A stretch of DNA of 64,000 nucleotides from Brevundimonas sp. (GTDB taxonomy: Bacteria; Pseudomonadota; Alphaproteobacteria; Caulobacterales; Caulobacteraceae). Positions 18,002-30,671 of this stretch are shown in pieces; position 1 is the stretch's first letter, and each line of letters starts with the position of its first letter. Location: NCBI RefSeq assembly GCF_013912005.1, contig NZ_JACESB010000002.1, forward strand, positions 124,001 through 188,000. Direction: 5' to 3'. The position numbers and the translations under genes were made by a program. A model generated the notes under the pieces. That model saw only the letters and a list, made by a program, of their open reading frames with translations. It was not told the DNA's origin and did not search any database.

Positions 18002-18721
18002 ATGCGGACCGCGACGTCGCTCGCCGCCTTCCTTCTCCTCGTCGCGTGTGACGAACCCGCTCCTCCGCCGGCTTCCGGCTCCGCGACTTCGCCCCGGACA
18101 GCGCCGTCGCCCGCGGACCCGCCGGCGGGGGGCGGCGCCGCCCCGCCCGCCTCCGACGCCGCAGCGGAACCGAAGGCCGGCCCGGCGAACTGGCGCGAAG
18201 TGGTTTCGGCCGCCGACGCCTCGCGGCTCGGCCGCCTGGACCAGGCCTGGCGGCTGGCCCGGGCCGAGGCCGAGGACAAGGGGTTCGCCGGCGAGGTCGA
18301 GGCGCTCGGACCGCTGGTGGATCCGAACGCCGGCCTGGCCGGCCGGCTGCAGCCGGCGCCGGGCGACTACCGTTGCCGCACCCTCAAGCTCGGCTCGAAC
18401 CGGCCCGAGGGCCCCGGTTTCGTCCGCTCTCCGTGGTTCCGCTGCACCGTCGAACTGACGCCGGGCGGCGATCTGGTCCTGGCCAGGACCAGCGGTTCGC
18501 AGCGCACGCGCGGCCTCCTCTATCCGGACACGGAGCGTCGCCTCGTCTTCGTCGGGGCGGAGGCCGGGGGTCACGACGAGGGCGGGCGGCCCGCCTACGG
18601 CGAGACGCCGGACCGCGACCAGGTCGGGGTCTTCGAGCGGGTCGGACCCGGGCGCTGGCGTCTGGCCATCCCGTGGCCGCGGGTGGAGTCGAAGCTCGAA
18701 CTGCTGGAGCTGGTCCGCTGA
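18002..18721 (+). CDS. DUF4893 lipoprotein, copy 2
   Basis: 239 residues, a tandem paralogue of the preceding gene, starting 51 bases after it. The lipobox is LVAC and the spacer is longer and richer in Pro, Ala and Ser. The domain repeats the same blocks: NWREVVSAADASRLGRLDQAW, GDYRCRTLKLGS, WFRCTVE, TSGSQRTRGLLYPD, VGPGRWRLAIPWP. The two are clearly diverged over the domain, so the duplication is not recent. They are probably transcribed together. Confidence 0.82.
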   Translation: MRTATSLAAFLLLVACDEPAPPPASGSATSPRTAPSPADPPAGGGAAPPASDAAAEPKAGPANWREVVSAADASRLGRLDQAWRLARAEAEDKGFAGEVEALGPLVDPNAGLAGRLQPAPGDYRCRTLKLGSNRPEGPGFVRSPWFRCTVELTPGGDLVLARTSGSQRTRGLLYPDTERRLVFVGAEAGGHDEGGRPAYGETPDRDQVGVFERVGPGRWRLAIPWPRVESKLELLELVR

Positions 18722-18799
18722 ACCGCCGGCCTTGACCCGGGGGCGCGGCTTGAAGAGGCTGGATGCGCGGAGACGGTCCGCAGGCAAGGGACAGGGCAC

Positions 18800-19201
18800 A
18801 TGCGCGGCGCAGGGGTCACCATCGGTTCGATCATCGTTCTGGCGGTGGTGGGGGCGCTGATCCTCATCGGCCTGCCGACCTACAACGTCTATTCGAAGCA
18901 GATGGCCGGCAAGGCCGCCTATGAGCAGGCGGTGCAGGACCGCCGCATCCGGGTGCTGGAGGCCCAGGCCGCGCTGGATTCGGCCCGCCTCACCGCCCAG
19001 GCCGAGATCGAGCGGGCGCGCGGCACCAACGAGGCCAACCGCATCATGGCCCAGAGCCTCGGCGGCCCCGAGAACTACCTGCGCTGGTCCTACATCCACA
19101 TGCTCGAGGAGACCGCCGGCAAGCAGGGTCGCGAGGTCATCTACATCCCCACCGAGGCCGGCATGCCGATCCTCGAGGCCGGGCGGCGCGGCGGGCAGTG
19201 A
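18800..19201 (+). CDS. Miniature band-7/SPFH-like membrane protein
   Basis: 133 residues: one N-terminal transmembrane helix (IGSIIVLAVVGALILIGLPTYNVY), then a helical Ala/Glu/Arg-rich stretch (QAALDSARLTAQAEIERARGTNEANRIMAQSLGGPENYLRW). This resembles the C-terminal coiled coil of HflK/prohibitin-type proteins, followed by VIYIPTEAGMPI, another band-7 end motif. The central SPFH domain is missing, so it is a natural short form rather than a full stomatin. It could oligomerise at the inner membrane. The role is unknown. Its stop abuts the next, convergent, gene. Confidence 0.72.
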   Translation: MRGAGVTIGSIIVLAVVGALILIGLPTYNVYSKQMAGKAAYEQAVQDRRIRVLEAQAALDSARLTAQAEIERARGTNEANRIMAQSLGGPENYLRWSYIHMLEETAGKQGREVIYIPTEAGMPILEAGRRGGQ

Positions 19202-19483
19202 TCAGTCGGCGAGCTCTACACGGCTCACCCACCACGTAAGCGGCAGGCCAAGCGTCAGCATCAGGACGAACAGGCCGACCTGCCCGCCCCAGGCATCGGG
19301 GAACCGGTGTCGAAGCAGCCAGAAGATCGCGACCAGCCCGAAACCGAGACCGAAGGCGTTGGATTTCGGCACGACGAGCCGCTCGCCGCATCCCTTGCAG
19401 GCGAACGGGCTACCCAGCCGCCACTGGGTCCGGACCACGGGAACGAGGCGACGACAGCGGGGGCAGGCGGGAGCGCGTAGCAC
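19202..19483 (-). CDS. Small zinc-ribbon membrane protein
   Basis: 93 residues. The N-terminus has two Cys pairs (CPRC at 7-10 and CKGC at about 29-32), a typical zinc ribbon. Two transmembrane helices follow (FGLVAIFWLLRH region and VGLFVLMLTLGLPLTWWV). Proteins of this layout are common in alphaproteobacteria and unstudied. The stop codon directly abuts the stop of the convergent band-7-like gene (TGA followed by TCA). The beta-lactamase-like gene ends 8 bases upstream of its start, so the two are probably co-transcribed. Confidence 0.7.
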   Translation of the reverse strand: MLRAPACPRCRRLVPVVRTQWRLGSPFACKGCGERLVVPKSNAFGLGFGLVAIFWLLRHRFPDAWGGQVGLFVLMLTLGLPLTWWVSRVELAD

Positions 19484-19490
19484 CGGCTGC

Positions 19491-21107
19491 TCACGCCTTC
19501 CGCAGCCGCAGGTCGTGGAAGTCGTACGAAAAGTCCGCGTCCGGACTGACAGCCTTCATGGTCGCGGTCGCCGGCCGGCCGTTCTCCAGCGCGAAGGTGA
19601 CGAGCACGTCCTCCTCCCGCCGGTCCGGGAAGCGCGTGCGCATCGTCTCGCCGTCGTAGGTTTCCAGCGGGCCCTGCAGGCTGGGCGTGCGGCTGAAGGC
19701 CAGCCACAGGCCCTCGCTCCGGCGCTCGATGAGGATGTCGCCGTACCACGGGTCGCGCCACGTTCCGGCATAGGCATCCAGCGGCAGCGACGGCGCCGCC
19801 CCGGCCGCCTGCTTCGCGTCGATCTCCGCCGCCGCCGCGATTGACTTCGCATTGTTCTCCGCCTCCAGCCGCTGGCCGTCGGCGATCCAGTCGAAGTCCG
19901 CCTTGCCCATCACGATGTCGGCGATGCCGCTGCGCAGGGCGCGCGTCAGCATGCCCTCCTCGCCGTTGGTGAAGAAGCTGAAGCCGGCGTTGCGGCCCGG
20001 CAGCAGCACCGTGCCCGAGATGAATCCCGGCGCCCCGCCGCCGTGGGTGATGAAGCGCTCGCCGCGATAGTCCATCACCTGCCAGCCGGTGGCGTAGGTG
20101 GCCGCGATCGACCGGCCCGGCATGTCCGGCGTCGGCCCGCCCGAGCTGGAGACGATGATGTTCGGCCGCCACATCTCGTTGGCCCGGGCCTCGGACCACA
20201 GCCGCGTTCCATCGGGGAGCACTCCCTTGTTCAGCTGCACCGCGATCCACTTCGCCCAGTCCACCGGATTGGTGACGAAGCCGCCGGCGGCCCCGGCCGC
20301 GCTCCAGTCCCAGACCTCCTGGATCGACTCCGCCAGCACCTGCATCTCGCCTTGGTAGCGCAGCGGCGGCCCCAGCCGCCCGTGCGGCAGGGCCGAGCTG
20401 GCCGGATCCGCCGCCGTCATCAGCGGCAGGGTTTCGGTCATGCCGAGAGGGGTCAGGATCCGGGTCTGGACGAAGTCCTCCCACGGCATCCCCGAGGCCG
20501 CGGCCACCACCTCGCCGGCCACCACGAACATCAGGTTGCAGTAGTGGTACGAGGTGCGGAACTGGTCCTCGATCGGCACGTGCTCGACCGCCGCCATGAT
20601 CTCCGCCCGCGTCCGGTCGCTGTTCGGCCAGAACAGCAGGTCGCCGGCCCCCAGGCCGAAGCCGATGCGGTGGCTGACCAGGTCGCGCACCGTGACCATG
20701 TCGTTCAGCTCGGGCTTCGACAGGCGGAAGCCGGGCAGCCAGGTCCGCACCGGCGCGTCCCACTTCACCTTGCCCTCGTCGATCAGCATGGCGAGGGCCG
20801 CGCAGGTCACCGCCTTGGTGTTCGAGGCGATGGCGAAGCGGGTGTGCTCGTCCACCGGGCGGGGGTCGCCCAGCTTGCGCACCCCGTAGCCGCGGGTCAG
20901 CAGCGGCTGTCCGTCCTTCACCAGCGCCACCGACACCGCCGGCTGGTCCGGCCAGGCCGCCATCGCCCGGCGCACGAAGGCGTCGACCTCGGCCGCGAGG
21001 GCGGCGTCGTCGGCCGGTCGGCGCGCATGCGCGACCGCGGGCAGGGCGACGCCGGCCACGGCGGCGGTGGAGGCCAGCGCCGCGCGGCGCGTGAGGCGGA
21101 TGGACAT
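19491..21107 (-). CDS. Class C beta-lactamase-like serine hydrolase, exported
   Basis: 538 residues. The N-terminus carries twin arginines (RLTRRAALASTAAVAGVALP), suggesting Tat export to the periplasm. Catalytic motifs are S95-N-T-K98, Y189-C-N191 and a THGG triad near residue 355. The C-terminal 120 residues form a beta domain like DUF3471. Family members include beta-lactamases, D-aminopeptidases and esterases, so real beta-lactam hydrolysis is not implied. FGLGAGDLLFWP is an acyl-enzyme-side insertion typical of esterase-like members. Confidence 0.88.
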   Translation of the reverse strand: MSIRLTRRAALASTAAVAGVALPAVAHARRPADDAALAAEVDAFVRRAMAAWPDQPAVSVALVKDGQPLLTRGYGVRKLGDPRPVDEHTRFAIASNTKAVTCAALAMLIDEGKVKWDAPVRTWLPGFRLSKPELNDMVTVRDLVSHRIGFGLGAGDLLFWPNSDRTRAEIMAAVEHVPIEDQFRTSYHYCNLMFVVAGEVVAAASGMPWEDFVQTRILTPLGMTETLPLMTAADPASSALPHGRLGPPLRYQGEMQVLAESIQEVWDWSAAGAAGGFVTNPVDWAKWIAVQLNKGVLPDGTRLWSEARANEMWRPNIIVSSSGGPTPDMPGRSIAATYATGWQVMDYRGERFITHGGGAPGFISGTVLLPGRNAGFSFFTNGEEGMLTRALRSGIADIVMGKADFDWIADGQRLEAENNAKSIAAAAEIDAKQAAGAAPSLPLDAYAGTWRDPWYGDILIERRSEGLWLAFSRTPSLQGPLETYDGETMRTRFPDRREEDVLVTFALENGRPATATMKAVSPDADFSYDFHDLRLRKA

Positions 21108-21500
21108 GGAGAGGCTCCCGACAGACTTCGCCGCGACGCTAGCCCGCCGCCGCGGGCCGCGCCAAGCCGAAAGAGCCGGCTCCGCACGGCCGCCGCCCCG
21201 CCCGCGGGAGCCGGTTTCAGCGATTGCTCATCCGCCGCTCATGCGTCTCGCGCCGGCCTCCGCCTTCCTCCTCCGCACGGCCGCACGGACGGCCGGACCG
21301 GAGGACATCGAATGCGCGCCACATCGCCCGGACATCCTGTCGCGGATCCATGCTGCGGGGACGGAGGCCGCTCGCCGGCACATGAAGAAGAAGTAATCGT
21401 CCATGACAGAGAAGTAACTGTCGGCGCCTGCGGGCCGCTGTTACCGCCCTTATGGGGGCCGCGCTCTGTCGGGCGGCGTATCGTTGAAGGTTTGACGCCC
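21108..21500. other. Intergenic region of 393 bases with two direct repeats upstream of the TonB-dependent receptor
   Basis: The hydrolase and the receptor genes are divergent and share this region. No gene is supported. AGAAGTAA occurs at 21389-21396 and again at 21410-21417, with matching GTC downstream of each, giving a 21-base period (two helical turns) about 85-110 bases before the receptor start. That is a plausible site for a response regulator of the OmpR type. No riboswitch was recognised. Confidence 0.4.
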
Positions 21501-23786
21501 GTGTTTTCCTACCGGACCCTCCTCCTCGCCGGCGCCGCGCTCGTGGGGCTGGCGCAGCCCGCCCTGGCCCAGACCGCTGCGCCCCCGTCGCCGGCGCCGG
21601 CCCCGGCGCAGGATCGGGCGGCGCCGCAGCCGGCGTCCGCTGATGCGCAGGACGAGGCCCCCGTCGCCGCCGAAACCGCGCCGGCCGAGGAGCCCGCCCG
21701 TCTCGACGAGGTCCAGGTCACCGGCCGCGCCAGCGATGTGCGCACCTCGATCGACTCGGTCAGCTACAGCCTTGCGGACGACCTGCAGGCCCAGACCGGC
21801 AGCCTCGCCGAAGCCCTGCGCAATGTGCCGTCGGTGGAGGTCGACCCGGACGGCAACGTCAGCCTGCGCGGCGACGCCAACGTCACCATCCTCGTCGACG
21901 GCCGCCCGTCCACCCAGTTCAACGGCCCCAGCCGGGGCCAGATGGTCCAGCAGATTCCGGCCAGCCAGTACGCGCGCATCGAGGTGATGACCAACCCCTC
22001 GGCGGCCTACAGCCCGGAAGGCTCGGGCGGCGTCATCAACCTGATCACCAAACCCACCACGGTGCGGCCGGGCGACACGACCACCGGCTCGCTGCGCGTC
22101 AACATCGGCGACAACGGCCGCTACAACCTCGGCGGCGGCGTCGTCCATGTGATCGGCGGCAAGACCACCCTGTCGGCCGACATCGGCATGCGCCACGACG
22201 CCTTCCTGCAGGAGGTGGAGCGCCTTCGCACCCGCCTCGACTCCGCCTCGGGCCGCTTCCTTGAGGCGCGGCAGTCGCAGGACATCGAGGGCGATTCCGA
22301 CAACGTCTTCGTCCGCCTCGCCGCCGAGCACAACCTCGACGACCGGACCCAGCTCACCGGCGAGGTCCGCCACGTCGAGGTCGAGAACCTCGCCGACGCC
22401 CAGGACCTGTACGAGGCCGACGCCGCCGGAGGCGGTCTCGCCTCGGCCTACACCCGCACCTCCGCCGGCGGCTTCTCCGGCCAGTTCTCCGGCGGCTCCG
22501 CCCGGGTGCTGCGCCGCTTCGACGACGCCGGCCACGAGTGGTCCAACGAGGTGCGTTACGACCGCAACCGCTTCAGCTTCGGCTTCGACACCGTGGTCGA
22601 CCAGCGGATCCCGCCGTCGCCCCTGTCGTACGAGGAGGTCGAGAACCGCAACCGCCAGAACCAGCTGGGGCTCACCAGCGCCTATGTCCGCCCCCTCTCC
22701 GACGGCGGCCGGCTGCGCCTCGGCTACGAGCTGCAGGCGCTGGATCTGGAGCTCGACAACTCCGTCGCCCGGGGACCCGCGCCGGGCGCCCTGACGCCCG
22801 ACCCGATCGTCTCCAACGAATTCCACGTCGACCAGGCGGTGCACGCCCTCTACGCCACCTGGGAGAAGCCCTTCAGCGAGGCCCTGTCGGCCCAGTTCGG
22901 CCTGCGCCTCGAGCAGGCGAACATCGACCTCGACCAGGTGACCACCGGCGTCCGGGCCTCGAACGACTACTTCCGCGCCTATCCGACCCTGCACCTGTCG
23001 TACACGATCGCCGAGGGCGAGAGCCTGCGGGCCAGCTACAGCCGCCGCATCCAGCGTCCGGGTCCGCAGGACCTGAACCCCTTCCTGACCTACCAGGACA
23101 ACCTGAACTACCGCTCGGGCAATCCCGACCTGCTGCCGCAGGAGACCGACTCCTTCGAGGCCATGTGGCAGAAGCGGGTGCAGCAGACCTTCTACCAGGC
23201 CACGCTCTACTACCGCGACACGCAGGACGCCTTCACTCCGGTCACGACCGATCTGGGCAACGGGGTCTTCCTGAGCCGGCCGGAGAACCTCGGCTCCAGC
23301 CGCTCCACCGGCGTCGAACTGGTCGCCAACGGCGCCCTGCACCCGACCCTGCGCTACAACGCCAGCGTCAACCTGTTCCGGCAGGAGATCGACGCCGCCG
23401 GCCTGCCCGGCGCCGTCGACCGCGAGGGCGAGAGCGTCTCCGGCCGTCTGACCCTGAACTGGCAGCCCAGCCAGGCCGACTTCCTGCAGATCTCCGGCAT
23501 CTGGAGCGGCGACCAGCTGCTGGCCCAGGGGGTTCGCGAGACGGCGCAGCTGGTCAACCTCGGCTACCGGCGGAAGCTCAACAAGGACCTGTCCCTCCAG
23601 GTCACCGTCCGCGACGTCTTCGACGAGTTCGGCGCGACCATCTTCCTCGACACCCCGGGTTTCACCGACCGCACCAGCCAGACCTTCGGCGGGCGGGCTG
23701 CCTACATCGGCCTGACGTGGAGCTTCGGGTCCGGCCAGCGGCGGCCGGAGCAGTTCGACTTCTCGGCCCCGACCACCGGCGGCTGA
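21501..23786 (+). CDS. TonB-dependent receptor, outer membrane beta-barrel family
   Basis: 761 residues from GTG 21501, which has GAAGG ten bases upstream; TTG 21492 is too close to that site. The signal peptide ends at QPALA/Q. An Ala/Pro/Gln-rich stretch leads to a TonB-box-like segment (LDEVQVTG). The plug domain follows (ALRNVPSVEVDPDGNVSLRG, TNPSAAYSPEGSGGVINLI), then a 22-strand-type barrel of the OMP_b-brl_3 group. The C-terminus runs about 18 residues past the last barrel strand (LTWSFGSG), which is unusual. The substrate is unknown. Confidence 0.88.
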   Translation: MFSYRTLLLAGAALVGLAQPALAQTAAPPSPAPAPAQDRAAPQPASADAQDEAPVAAETAPAEEPARLDEVQVTGRASDVRTSIDSVSYSLADDLQAQTGSLAEALRNVPSVEVDPDGNVSLRGDANVTILVDGRPSTQFNGPSRGQMVQQIPASQYARIEVMTNPSAAYSPEGSGGVINLITKPTTVRPGDTTTGSLRVNIGDNGRYNLGGGVVHVIGGKTTLSADIGMRHDAFLQEVERLRTRLDSASGRFLEARQSQDIEGDSDNVFVRLAAEHNLDDRTQLTGEVRHVEVENLADAQDLYEADAAGGGLASAYTRTSAGGFSGQFSGGSARVLRRFDDAGHEWSNEVRYDRNRFSFGFDTVVDQRIPPSPLSYEEVENRNRQNQLGLTSAYVRPLSDGGRLRLGYELQALDLELDNSVARGPAPGALTPDPIVSNEFHVDQAVHALYATWEKPFSEALSAQFGLRLEQANIDLDQVTTGVRASNDYFRAYPTLHLSYTIAEGESLRASYSRRIQRPGPQDLNPFLTYQDNLNYRSGNPDLLPQETDSFEAMWQKRVQQTFYQATLYYRDTQDAFTPVTTDLGNGVFLSRPENLGSSRSTGVELVANGALHPTLRYNASVNLFRQEIDAAGLPGAVDREGESVSGRLTLNWQPSQADFLQISGIWSGDQLLAQGVRETAQLVNLGYRRKLNKDLSLQVTVRDVFDEFGATIFLDTPGFTDRTSQTFGGRAAYIGLTWSFGSGQRRPEQFDFSAPTTGG

Positions 23787-23831
23787 TCCGGCGCCGGGGG
23801 CGGGGAAGGCGCACGACGCCGCTCGCCCGCC

Positions 23832-23860
23832 CTTGCGTGTCCTCACGGCCACACCCAGAT
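23832..23860 (+). promoter_or_regulatory. Candidate heat-shock (sigma-32) promoter of clpB
   Basis: CTTGCG at 23832-23837 and CCCAGAT at 23854-23860 are spaced 16 bases apart. Alphaproteobacterial sigma-32 promoters have CTTG and CCCATAT elements at similar spacing, so this matches at all but one core base of the -10. It lies 63 bases before the clpB start. Prediction only. Confidence 0.5.
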
Positions 23861-23922
23861 TTGCGTCATCTCAAGGCGTCGCCGCTCGCGGGGCGCCATG
23901 ACGCCAATCCGCCTGACAGGGG

Positions 23923-26517
<2,595 letters not shown>

Positions 26518-26530
26518 CGCCTTGCTTGTC

Positions 26531-26559
26531 ATCCCGGGCCGCGAAAGCGGACCCGGGAT
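26531..26559 (+). repeat. Strong hairpin with GAAA loop downstream of clpB
   Basis: ATCCCGGG-CCGC-GAAA-GCGG-A-CCCGGGAT folds into a 12-pair stem with one bulged A and a GNRA tetraloop. It begins 14 bases after the clpB stop. There is no U-run on either strand, so it is not a standard intrinsic terminator. It may be a 3'-end stabiliser or one copy of a dispersed palindromic repeat; no second copy was found in this window. Confidence 0.5.
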
Positions 26560-26738
26560 CGGGCGGGGGCGGCTTCCCGAGATCCGCCGCCCCATCGCCC
26601 CCTCCCGCTATCCCTTGCCGGCGAGGCTGCCGAAGGGCGAGGAGCGCGCCCGGCCGCGCCTCCCTGCACGCGGCCGCAGCGTCCCGTCCGGGGCGGACGG
26701 CCTTGCCCCCGCCGCCCCTCCGGCCCACGCTCCCCGGC

Positions 26739-27339
26739 ATGTGCGCCTCCTACGAAGCGAAATACTCCGTCACCAAGTTGGTCGAGGCCTTCGACCGGCA
26801 CGGGGCGCCGCTGCGCTTTCCGCACGGCCTGCCCAACCTCGAGCCGGTGGACGAGGTGCGGCCGACCGACCTGTCGCGGGCGGTGCGCGCCGCCGGGCCG
26901 GATGCGGCCGAGCTGGCCCCTGCGCTTCGGCTTTCCGCCGCCGGCGCCCAAGCGGCCGCCGGTGATCAACTTCCGTTCGGAGGGGCGGCGCTTCTCCAAC
27001 GGGCCGGCCGGCGGCCGCTGCCTCGTGCCGGTCTCGGGCTTTTACGAGTTCACCGGGACGAAGTATCCGAAGACCCGCTGGGTGCTGCGCGGCGTCGACC
27101 AGCCGTTTGTGGCCCTGGCGGCGATCTGGCGGGCGGGGGCGGACGGGGCGCCGGACGCCTTCTCCCTGCTGACCGCCGGGCCGGGGCCGGACGTGGCCCC
27201 CTACCACGACCGCGGCGTCATCCCCCTGCCGCCGGCGGCCTGGGCCGACTGGCTGTTCGACCGGCGGCCGGCCGGGGAGCTGCTGGCCCCGCCGCCGGCC
27301 GGGACCCTGGTCGCCGAGCCGGCGCCGCGCGGCGGCTAG
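26739..27339 (+). pseudogene. SOS-response-associated peptidase (SRAP/YedK) with a frameshift
   Basis: Two reading frames together give a full SRAP/HMCES protein. Frame A starts MCASYEAKYSVTKLVEAF, with the catalytic Cys2, and runs to about 26919 (AAELA). Frame B, one base on, continues LRFGFPPPAPKRPPVINFRSEG, then FYEFTGTKYPKT and YHDRGVIPL, holding the conserved Asn, Glu and His. Removing one C from the CCCC run at 26917-26920 restores a single ORF of about 199 residues. SRAP proteins crosslink to abasic sites in single-stranded DNA. A real pseudogene or a homopolymer sequencing error both fit. Confidence 0.82.
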
Positions 27340-27818
27340 CGCTTCATCACCGCCGTCAGGGTGCCGTCGCTCTCGAGGATCACCACCTCGACCTCGCCGA
27401 TCTCGCGGCCGCCCGAGTTGCGCACCGCGCTCATCACCTCGTCCTCCGTGACCCGCTCGCGGCGCATGGCGCCCTCGACGAAGGCCCCGGAGCGGGCCAG
27501 CACCGTCGGCTCCGAGCGCACCGCCCGCCGCCAGCCGCGCCAGCGCACCGAGGTCCAGGTGACCACGAACTGCAGCAGGATCAGCAGGCCCAGGGCGGCC
27601 AGCCCCTCGGCCAGCGCCACCTTCTCATCCAGCAGGATGGTCGAGAGGGTCGAGCCCAGCGCCACCGTCACCACCAGGTCGAAGGCGTTCAGCTTGGACA
27701 GGGTGCGCTTGCCCGACAGGCGCAGGAAGATGACCAGGCCGGCATAGGCCAGCACGCCGATCATCCCCGTGCGGGCGATGTCGGACCAGTTCTGGAACAA
27801 CATGTTGGTCAGGTTCAC
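27336..27818 (-). CDS. DUF421 domain-containing membrane protein (YetF-like)
   Basis: 160 residues. Three transmembrane helices at the N-terminus (MIGVLAYAGLVIFLRLSG; FDLVVTVALGSTLSTILL; LAALGLLILLQFVVTW) carry the signature RLSGKRTLSKLNAFDLVVTVALGS. They precede a cytoplasmic YetF-type domain with RSEPTVLARSGAFVEGAMRRERVTEDE. Function is unknown. Its TAG stop shares CTAG with the stop of the SRAP gene. Confidence 0.88.
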   Translation of the reverse strand: MNLTNMLFQNWSDIARTGMIGVLAYAGLVIFLRLSGKRTLSKLNAFDLVVTVALGSTLSTILLDEKVALAEGLAALGLLILLQFVVTWTSVRWRGWRRAVRSEPTVLARSGAFVEGAMRRERVTEDEVMSAVRNSGGREIGEVEVVILESDGTLTAVMKR

Positions 27819-27895
27819 GGCGCGTCTCCGGGCTGCCGCACCGGAGGGCCGGCGCGCGCTGCCGGATCAACGGCCGGCGACCGTCGCCGTTCACG

Positions 27896-27924
27896 AAAAA
27901 GGCCCCGGCGTCGCCGCCGGGGCC
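27896..27924 (-). terminator. Rho-independent terminator of pnp
   Basis: On the minus strand a perfect 10-pair stem (GGCCCCGGCG/CGCCGGGGCC with a 4-base loop, 27901-27924) is followed by five T (27900-27896). It lies 23 bases after the pnp stop, before the start of the DUF421 gene on the same strand. Confidence 0.9.
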
Positions 27925-27946
27925 TCTTCAGTCAGTCAGCGGACGA

Positions 27947-30178
<2,232 letters not shown>

Positions 30179-30354
30179 TTTTCTTCTTTCTCGTCCCGAG
30201 GCCGGATTGCCGTCGGGGGCGGGCGTTCAGGGGGTCAGTCCTTCGGTCCCTGTGGACCCGGGCGGCCGGATGCCGGACCGGGCGGGTGGATGAGGACCGG
30301 TGCGGCCCTCTGCGTATGCGCCGGGATGAGCCCGCGGCGCCGGGCGGATAGCAG

Positions 30355-30376
30355 AAGGGCCCGCAAGCGGGCCCTT
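30355..30376 (-). terminator. Hairpin between rpsO and pnp
   Basis: AAGGGCCCGC-TT-GCGGGCCCTT forms a perfect 10-pair stem on the minus strand, 14 bases after the rpsO stop. The downstream tract is only TTCTGCT, so termination should be partial, as in E. coli, where some rpsO transcripts read through into pnp. It may also act as a cleavage or stabilising element. Confidence 0.7.
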
Positions 30377-30389
30377 CCAGAACCTGGCT

Positions 30390-30659
30390 TTAGCGGCGCA
30401 GGCCCAGCTTGGCGACGATCGCCTGGTAACGGGCGACGTCGGTCTTGTTCAGGTGGTCCAGAAGGCGCCGACGCTGCGAGACCAGCTTGAGCAGGCCGCG
30501 ACGCGAGTGGTTGTCCTTCTTGTGGGTCTTGAAGTGCTCGGTGAGGTTGGCGATGCGTTCCGAGAGGATCGCGACCTGGACCTCGGCCGAGCCGGTGTCG
30601 CCTTCGCCACGGGCGTTGTCGGCGATGATTTCGCTCTTGCGAGCGGCGGTGATCGACAT
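30390..30659 (-). CDS. rpsO: 30S ribosomal protein S15
   Basis: 89 residues, the universal length. The order is helical, with the conserved core [45 protein letters not shown] split across helices 2 and 3. It binds 16S rRNA and helps form the central domain of the small subunit. Its place between truB and pnp matches the classic order seen from E. coli to alphaproteobacteria. There is a 12-base gap to the truB stop. Confidence 0.98.
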   Translation of the reverse strand: MSITAARKSEIIADNARGEGDTGSAEVQVAILSERIANLTEHFKTHKKDNHSRRGLLKLVSQRRRLLDHLNKTDVARYQAIVAKLGLRR

Positions 30660-30671
30660 CGTGTTGCTCCG

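Noticed and set aside
19491-21107. A true antibiotic-resistance beta-lactamase
   Set aside because: The catalytic motifs are shared by esterases and peptidases, the extra C-terminal DUF3471-like domain is not found in AmpC, and no ampR is adjacent.
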